Source of the DNA: Xanthomonas sp. Leaf148
Lineage (GTDB): Bacteria; Pseudomonadota; Gammaproteobacteria; Xanthomonadales; Xanthomonadaceae
NCBI RefSeq assembly: GCF_001423585.1
Contig: NZ_LMOP01000012.1
Span: forward strand, 186,001-250,000
Reading direction: 5' to 3'
DNA length: 64,000 bases
Every line of letters starts with the position of its first letter. The stretch's first letter is position 1. Below the pieces are notes generated by a model, which had not been told where the DNA came from, searched no databases, and saw only the letters and a list, made by a program, of their open reading frames with translations. Below are positions 57,341 to 64,000 of this stretch, piece by piece. A program made the translations under genes and the position numbers.

Positions 57341-58150
57341 ATGGAGTCAACTCACTACAGGACTGTCCCGGCGCCGGCACTGAACCCGCGCCAGGAGCAA
57401 TTGGTGGCGCTGGTGCGGCAGCAGGGCTTTGCCGATGTCGAAGGCCTGGCCACGCGTTTTGAGGTCACCCCGCAAACCATTCGGCGCGATCTGACCTTGC
57501 TGTGCGATGCCGGCGTGCTGCGTCGCTACCACGGCGGCGTCAGCATGCCCTCCAGCGTGGAAAACCTGGCCTACACCGCGCGCAAGGCGCTGCAGGCACG
57601 CGAAAAGCAGCACATCGCCACGCACGTCGCGCGCTTCATTCCCGACGACGCCTCGCTGTTCATCAACCTCGGCACCACCAACGAAGAGGTCGCGCGCGCA
57701 TTGCTGCAGCATCGCGGCCTGCGCGTGATCACCAACAACCTCAACGTGGCGGTGATGCTCAGCGCCAACCCCAGTTTCGAGGTGATCGTGGCCGGCGGCG
57801 TGGTGCGCGGGCGCGACCAGGGCGTGACCGGCGAGGCCACGGTGGAGCTGATCCGTCAGTTCAAGGTGGACTTCGGGGTGATCGGCATTTCCGGGATCGA
57901 TCTGGACGGCACCTTGCTGGATTTCGATTACCAGGAAGTGCGGGTGGCACAGGCCATCATCGAGCACTCGCGCCAGGTGGTGCTCGCTGCCGACCACAGC
58001 AAGTTCGGCCGCAACGCCATGGTGCGGCTGGGCGCCATCGCACAGGTGCACGACTGGTTCACCGACCGACCGCCGCCGCAGGAACTGGCCAGCGTGCTGG
58101 CCGAGGCCGGCACCCGCGTGCACCTGGCGAGCGCGACCGACGCCGGCTGA
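57341..58150 (+). CDS. glpR: DeoR-family glycerol-3-phosphate regulon repressor GlpR
   Basis: The product has 269 residues. The DeoR-type helix-turn-helix is at about residues 20-75 (RQEQLVALVRQQGFADVEGLATRFEVTPQTIRRDLTLLCDAGVLRRYHGG). The DeoR sensor domain contains INLGTTNEEVARALL, VITNNLNVAVML and GISGIDLDGTLLDFDYQEVRVAQAII. Glycerol-3-phosphate is the expected inducer. The start could be 57341 or the in-frame ATG at 57323. It is upstream of glpD, with a palindromic operator candidate between them, and so may control glpD, glpF and glpK. Confidence 0.9.
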   Translation: MESTHYRTVPAPALNPRQEQLVALVRQQGFADVEGLATRFEVTPQTIRRDLTLLCDAGVLRRYHGGVSMPSSVENLAYTARKALQAREKQHIATHVARFIPDDASLFINLGTTNEEVARALLQHRGLRVITNNLNVAVMLSANPSFEVIVAGGVVRGRDQGVTGEATVELIRQFKVDFGVIGISGIDLDGTLLDFDYQEVRVAQAIIEHSRQVVLAADHSKFGRNAMVRLGAIAQVHDWFTDRPPPQELASVLAEAGTRVHLASATDAG

Positions 58151-58307
58151 GAAATTGTTCGTTTAAGTACGTTTGCGATACGCAGATGCCGTCCTGCCCC
58201 CTCAATTGATTCATTGGCTCAATGAATTTTCAGTTTTCGATGCGCCGCATAACCTGAAAACCCTTCCCCTCAAAGACACCCACGTCTTCACGCTCCGAAA
58301 AGGTTCG

Positions 58308-58329
58308 ATGTTCGAATATGTTCGAACAT
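58308..58329. promoter_or_regulatory. Candidate GlpR operator ahead of glpD
   Basis: ATGTTCGAA-TATG-TTCGAACAT, a perfect 22-bp palindrome 45 bases before the glpD ATG. It resembles the TTCG-containing GlpR half-sites known in enterobacteria and pseudomonads. A weaker relative (TTGTTCGTTTAAGTACGTTT) lies at about 58156. Confidence 0.6.
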
Positions 58330-58373
58330 GAAAACTTAGGTTCGCTCCTCAGCGCACCTGGACGGAGATACCG

Positions 58374-59888
58374 ATGGGCGAGACGTACGATCTTCTGGTG
58401 GTAGGCGGCGGCATCAACGGGGTCGGCATCGCCCGCGATGCGGCCGGGCGCGGTCTGTCGGTGTGTCTCTGCGAGCAGGACGATCTTGCCTCGCATACCA
58501 GTAGCGCCAGCACCAAACTCATCCATGGCGGCCTACGCTATCTGGAGCAATACGAGTTCGCGCTGGTCGGCAAGGCACTGGCCGAGCGCGAAGTGCTGTT
58601 GCGCCTGGCCCCGCACATCATCTGGCCGCTGCGCTTTCTGTTGCCGCATCAGCCGCATTTGCGCCCGGCCTGGATGATCCGCGCCGGCTTGTTCCTGTAC
58701 GACCATCTGGGCGGCAGCAAGCGCAGCCTGCCGCGCTCGCGCCGGCTGTCGCTGCGCACACACCCGGTTGGGCAGCCGTTGCAGGAATCGCTGCGCACCG
58801 GCTTCGTCTATTCCGATGCCTGGGTGCAGGACGCGCGCTTGGTGGTGCTCAATGCGATGGATGCCGCCAAGCGTGGTGCCAAGATCCACACCCGCACGCG
58901 CTGTGTGGGAGCGTGGCGCGATGCCGGGTTCTGGTACGCCGAGCTCGAAGACCGCGACGGCCGCCGCCGCACCGTGCAGGCGCGCGCACTGGCCAATGCG
59001 GCCGGGCCGTGGGCGGTGTCGTTCCTGGACAAGGTGGCGGCGGTGCCGCATCAGCACGCGCTGCGGCTGGTCAAGGGCAGCCATATCGTGGTGCCCAAGC
59101 TGTTCGATCACGATCACGCCTACATCTTCCAGCAACCGGACCGGCGCATCGTGTTCGCCATCCCGTACGAGCATGACTTCACCTTGATCGGCACCACCGA
59201 CGTCGACTACGAGGCCGACCCCGCCGCACCCAAGATCGACGCGGCCGAGGTGCAGTACCTGTGCGATGCGGTGAACCTGTATTTCCAGCAGCAGATCAGC
59301 CCGCAGGACGTGGTGTGGAATTACAGCGGTGTGCGTCCGTTGCTGGACGATGCCGAAGACAATGCCGCCGAAGTGACCCGCGACTATCAACTGGAAGTCA
59401 TCAACGACGGCGCGCCGCTGCTCAACGTGTTCGGCGGCAAGTTGACCACCTACCGCAAGCTTGCCGAAGAGGCGGTCGACCGGCTCACCCATGTGCTGGG
59501 CGTCCGCAAGCCGGCATGGACGGCGCGCGGCGACGCACTGCCGGGCGGTGAACAACGCGATATCGCCAGCCTGCTCGAACGTGTGCGCAACGCGCGCCCC
59601 TGGTTGCCTGCCGCCACTGCGCAGCGGCTGGTGCGCAATTACGGCACCTGTGCAGAGCAACTGTTGGGCGATGCGCAGAATGTGGCCGGCCTGGGCACGC
59701 ACTTCGGCGCAGACCTCTATCAGGCCGAGGTGGACTACCTGCGTCAACACGAATGGGCGCAGACCGCCGACGATATCCTGTGGCGTCGCAGCAAACTCGG
59801 GCTGCGGATCGATGCAACCGGGCGTGCGCGGCTGGAAGACTATCTGCAGACGCAGGCGCCCCAACCAGCCGATGCCGCAACTGTTTGA
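58374..59888 (+). CDS. glpD: Aerobic glycerol-3-phosphate dehydrogenase GlpD
   Basis: This 504-residue FAD-dependent, membrane-associated enzyme oxidises glycerol-3-phosphate to dihydroxyacetone phosphate and passes electrons to ubiquinone. The FAD motif is DLLVVGGGINGVGIARDAAGRG (residues 5-26, overall). SSASTKLIHGGLRYLEQYEFALV and the C-terminal TTYRKLAEEAVDR region are family hallmarks. Length matches E. coli GlpD (501). The ATG at 58374 has GGAG upstream. Confidence 0.96.
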   Translation: MGETYDLLVVGGGINGVGIARDAAGRGLSVCLCEQDDLASHTSSASTKLIHGGLRYLEQYEFALVGKALAEREVLLRLAPHIIWPLRFLLPHQPHLRPAWMIRAGLFLYDHLGGSKRSLPRSRRLSLRTHPVGQPLQESLRTGFVYSDAWVQDARLVVLNAMDAAKRGAKIHTRTRCVGAWRDAGFWYAELEDRDGRRRTVQARALANAAGPWAVSFLDKVAAVPHQHALRLVKGSHIVVPKLFDHDHAYIFQQPDRRIVFAIPYEHDFTLIGTTDVDYEADPAAPKIDAAEVQYLCDAVNLYFQQQISPQDVVWNYSGVRPLLDDAEDNAAEVTRDYQLEVINDGAPLLNVFGGKLTTYRKLAEEAVDRLTHVLGVRKPAWTARGDALPGGEQRDIASLLERVRNARPWLPAATAQRLVRNYGTCAEQLLGDAQNVAGLGTHFGADLYQAEVDYLRQHEWAQTADDILWRRSKLGLRIDATGRARLEDYLQTQAPQPADAATV

Positions 59889-59896
59889 ACACACCG

Positions 59897-59928
59897 CGTT
59901 GCCGGCGAGGACGGGTCGTCCGGCAACG
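59897..59928 (+). terminator. Hairpin between glpD and the glpF leader
   Basis: CGTTGCCGG/CCGGCAACG, a perfect 9-bp stem with a 14-base loop, 8 bases after the glpD stop. It has no T-run, so it may be an mRNA-stability or processing hairpin. Confidence 0.5.
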
Positions 59929-59972
59929 TATCCTGGCGCACTGCCTGCATCACCCTGTGGAGGGCACCCCCG

Positions 59973-60062
59973 ATGAGCACGACCCACTCCCCCTGCGCGC
60001 CAACGCGCGCGTCGCAATCTCCTGTTCGTTGCAATGACCTGCTCGCGGGCCTGCGCGCATGA
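59973..60062 (+). CDS. Candidate 29-residue leader peptide coupled to glpF
   Basis: A short open frame (ATG 59973, TGA 60060-60062) encodes MSTTHSPCAPTRASQSPVRC followed by NDLLAGLRA. A strong GGAGG lies nine bases before its ATG, whereas glpF itself has no visible ribosome site. Its stop overlaps the glpF start as ATGA. This suggests glpF translation depends on reading this leader. The peptide resembles nothing I know. It may be only a coupling device, and it may not be conserved. Confidence 0.45.
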   Translation: MSTTHSPCAPTRASQSPVRCNDLLAGLRA

Positions 60063-60880
60063 GCCGTCAACTCGTGGGTGAGTTGATTTCCGAAGCGATC
60101 GCGATGTTCATCATCATCGCGCTCGGCGATTCGGTCGCGGCGATGTACATCCTCTACGACCCCAGTCCTTACCAGAACGCCTACTGGGGCGTGTGTATCG
60201 CCTGGGGCCTGGCGGTGACGCTGGCGATCTACGTGACCGGCTCGGTGTCGGGCACGCACGCCAACCCGGCGGTCACGCTAGCGCTGGCGCTATTTCGCGA
60301 TTTTTCGTGGAAGAAGGTGGTGCCGTACTGGATTGCGCAGGTCATCGGCGCCTTCCTGGGCGCGGCCATCGTCTATCAGTTGTACGGGCCGGTGATCGAC
60401 CATTTCAACCAGGTGCAGCAGCTCACCCGTGAAGCCGGCGGCGCGGCCGGTGTGTTCTTCACCGCACCCGGTCTTGCGGTCACGCCAATGCATGCGCTGG
60501 TCGACCAGATCATCATCACCGCGTTCCTGATCTTCGGCATCTTCGCCATCACCGAGCGCTTCAACGAAGCCGCGCCGGGCGCCAATTCCGGCGCGTTGAT
60601 GATCGGCCTGCTGGTGGCAACGCTGGGTGCGTCGATGGGCTATCTGGAAGCGTGGGCAATGAATCCTGCGCGCGATTTCGGCCCGCGTCTGTTCGCGTAT
60701 TTCGCCGGCTGGGGTGAGGCGGCGTTGCCGGCCAAGGACAATTACTGGTGGATCCCGATCGTCGGCCCGTTGATCGGCGGGCCGATCGGCGCACTGGCCT
60801 ACCAGTGGCTGATCCTGCCGTTCCTGCCGGCGCGCGTGCGCCATCTGCAGGGCGACACCGCGCCGCTGGATCCGCGCTAG
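60059..60880 (+). CDS. glpF: Glycerol facilitator GlpF (aquaglyceroporin)
   Basis: This 273-residue inner-membrane channel for glycerol has six transmembrane helices plus the two half-helices bearing the NPA boxes: GTHANPAVT (about 68) and AMNPARDFGPR (about 205). Asp after the second NPA (NPARD) is the hallmark of glycerol channels over water channels. No ribosome site is visible before the ATG at 60059. The start overlaps the stop of a 29-residue upstream frame that has a strong one. It is followed by glpK, as is common. Confidence 0.94.
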   Translation: MSRQLVGELISEAIAMFIIIALGDSVAAMYILYDPSPYQNAYWGVCIAWGLAVTLAIYVTGSVSGTHANPAVTLALALFRDFSWKKVVPYWIAQVIGAFLGAAIVYQLYGPVIDHFNQVQQLTREAGGAAGVFFTAPGLAVTPMHALVDQIIITAFLIFGIFAITERFNEAAPGANSGALMIGLLVATLGASMGYLEAWAMNPARDFGPRLFAYFAGWGEAALPAKDNYWWIPIVGPLIGGPIGALAYQWLILPFLPARVRHLQGDTAPLDPR

Positions 60881-60929
60881 TCGCCGCGCAGTGAATCGAC
60901 CACCACGACGATGTGCGGGCCGCCGCTAA

Positions 60930-62510
<1,581 letters not shown>

Positions 62511-62579
62511 GCGGCTGCGCCTGATGGTGGCTGCCGGCGTGCGTTCTGCCGCAGTGTTTGCTGGTTACACAACGCATCT

Positions 62580-62610
62580 ATCGCCGGCCTGCATCGTGCA
62601 GGCCGGCGAT
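62580..62610. terminator. Strong hairpin between glpK and the convergent gene
   Basis: A 14-bp perfect stem (ATCGCCGGCCTGCA and its complement) with a TCG loop, located between two convergent stops (62510 and 62622). It probably serves both directions. Confidence 0.7.
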
Positions 62611-62621
62611 ACGTCACACGA

Positions 62622-63134
62622 TTACTGACCGCTGGTATTTGCGCGGCCGGCAATGGTGTCCGGGTCCCAATGTTCTTTGATCAGACCCTTTTCGATACGG
62701 AACATGTCGAACCAGGTGGTGGTATAGGTCTTGCCCGGGTTACGCGGGTCCGGCAGCGTGCGCACCGACACCAGCGTGACCAGATCGCCATCGGCGGTGA
62801 TGGCCACCAACGGCAACTGCACGCGCGGCTGCACCGGGGTGGGCCTCACGAAAGCGGTCAGGAATGCAATGAACGCATCGCGCCCGTTGGCGACATTCGG
62901 GTTGTGCTGGATGTAGTTCTTGTCCATGTACATCGGCGCGTACTGCACCTGCCCCGCTTCGAACACGATGCGCCAGAAGTCGTAGACCAAGCGCTTGTTG
63001 GCGGTCTCGTACCAATTTGAACCGAGCAGCATCTTCTGGTGATTGGTATTTTCAGTGACGGCGGTCTGCGCGAACGCCGCCATCGGTGCGACCAGCATGA
63101 TCAGCAACAAGGCGCGGGAAACAATCTTTTTCAT
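62622..63134 (-). CDS. Exported SnoaL-like protein
   Basis: The product has 170 residues. A signal peptide (SRALLLIMLVAPMAAFA) precedes an NTF2/SnoaL-like domain with LVYDFWRIVFEAGQ, YIQHNPNVANGRDAFIAFLTAF and a final strand FRIEKGLIKEHWDPDTI. This matches the predicted SnoaL-like aldol-condensation group (COG4922 type). Function is unknown. The ATG at 63134 has a strong AGGAG nine bases upstream. The frame stays open to 63470 but without a good start. It is convergent with glpK. Confidence 0.85.
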   Translation of the reverse strand: MKKIVSRALLLIMLVAPMAAFAQTAVTENTNHQKMLLGSNWYETANKRLVYDFWRIVFEAGQVQYAPMYMDKNYIQHNPNVANGRDAFIAFLTAFVRPTPVQPRVQLPLVAITADGDLVTLVSVRTLPDPRNPGKTYTTTWFDMFRIEKGLIKEHWDPDTIAGRANTSGQ

Positions 63135-63348
63135 GGGGCTCTCCTGGGAGGAAACGGGTCGTGCGCTCGCGGGGGAGTTGGCGCACGGCTCGCTATTGGG
63201 GGAATGACGCGTCCTTGCATGGACAGCAACCGCCACGCGTCCATGCCACCCTACCGAGCACATCCGCTGCCGCGCTAGCCACCCGGAAGTGCACCAGGGC
63301 ACTTCAAAACTGCCTGGTGATAAAAGAATTACCTTCGAAATGCCTGCG

Positions 63349-64000
<652 letters not shown>

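Overview
The window looks like chromosome of a Xanthomonas species (gamma-proteobacteria, Xanthomonadaceae). The evidence is the high GC content with long open antisense frames, the protein sequences, the gene neighbourhoods (glgA-glgB-treZ-malQ-treY-glgX, bioB/bioF/bioH/bioC, pcaIJFHGBDC with vanA-vanR-vanB and pobA), and small interspersed repeats of a xanthomonad kind. No species is assigned. No phage, insertion sequence with a transposase, plasmid or CRISPR sequence is visible. One tRNA gene, tRNA-Arg(CCG), is present.

Layout. 1-13247 (minus strand): a tightly coupled glycogen/trehalose operon running glgA, glgB, treZ, malQ, treY, a small DUF2934 protein, glgX and an NAD(P)-binding protein; four of the junctions are ATGA overlaps or near-contacts. 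13733-26230: a diguanylate cyclase, a DUF808 membrane protein, a UbiB-type kinase, an OpgB-type phosphoglycerol transferase, an MscS-family channel, an HPF/RaiA-like ribosome factor, tRNA-Arg and ubiA, separated by repeat-bearing spacers. 26995-33770: comF divergent from a biotin block (bioB, bioF, an unknown small protein, bioH, an atypical SDR, bioC). 33969-45755: lpxO-like hydroxylase, SnoaL-like protein, ydcF, a threonine/serine dehydratase, a small lipoprotein, mnmG, a nucleotidyltransferase, DUF2490 protein, an HSL-type esterase, a RIO-type kinase and an IclR-family regulator. 45974-64000: an aromatic-acid and glycerol catabolic block.

How the catabolic block works. PobA (4-hydroxybenzoate to protocatechuate; cut by the window end) and VanAB (vanillate to protocatechuate) feed protocatechuate to PcaGH, PcaB, PcaC, PcaD, PcaIJ and PcaF, giving succinyl-CoA and acetyl-CoA. 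The IclR-type regulator at 44895 and the GntR-type regulator between vanA and vanB probably control the two branches. I see matching candidate operators in the divergent pcaI-vanA spacer. Between van and pob lie glpR, glpD, glpF and glpK for glycerol uptake and oxidation, with a perfect palindromic candidate GlpR operator ahead of glpD.

The most interesting non-coding signals are in the 600-base spacer before mnmG. On the minus strand there is a sigma-54 promoter (GG-N10-GC), about 125 nt with several hairpins, and a strong intrinsic terminator. Together these predict a small RNA divergent from mnmG. A perfect CRP/Clp-type palindrome lies just upstream of it. A family of three ~146-bp elements with terminal inverted repeats is also notable: two of the three copies begin exactly at a gene's stop codon and supply that codon.
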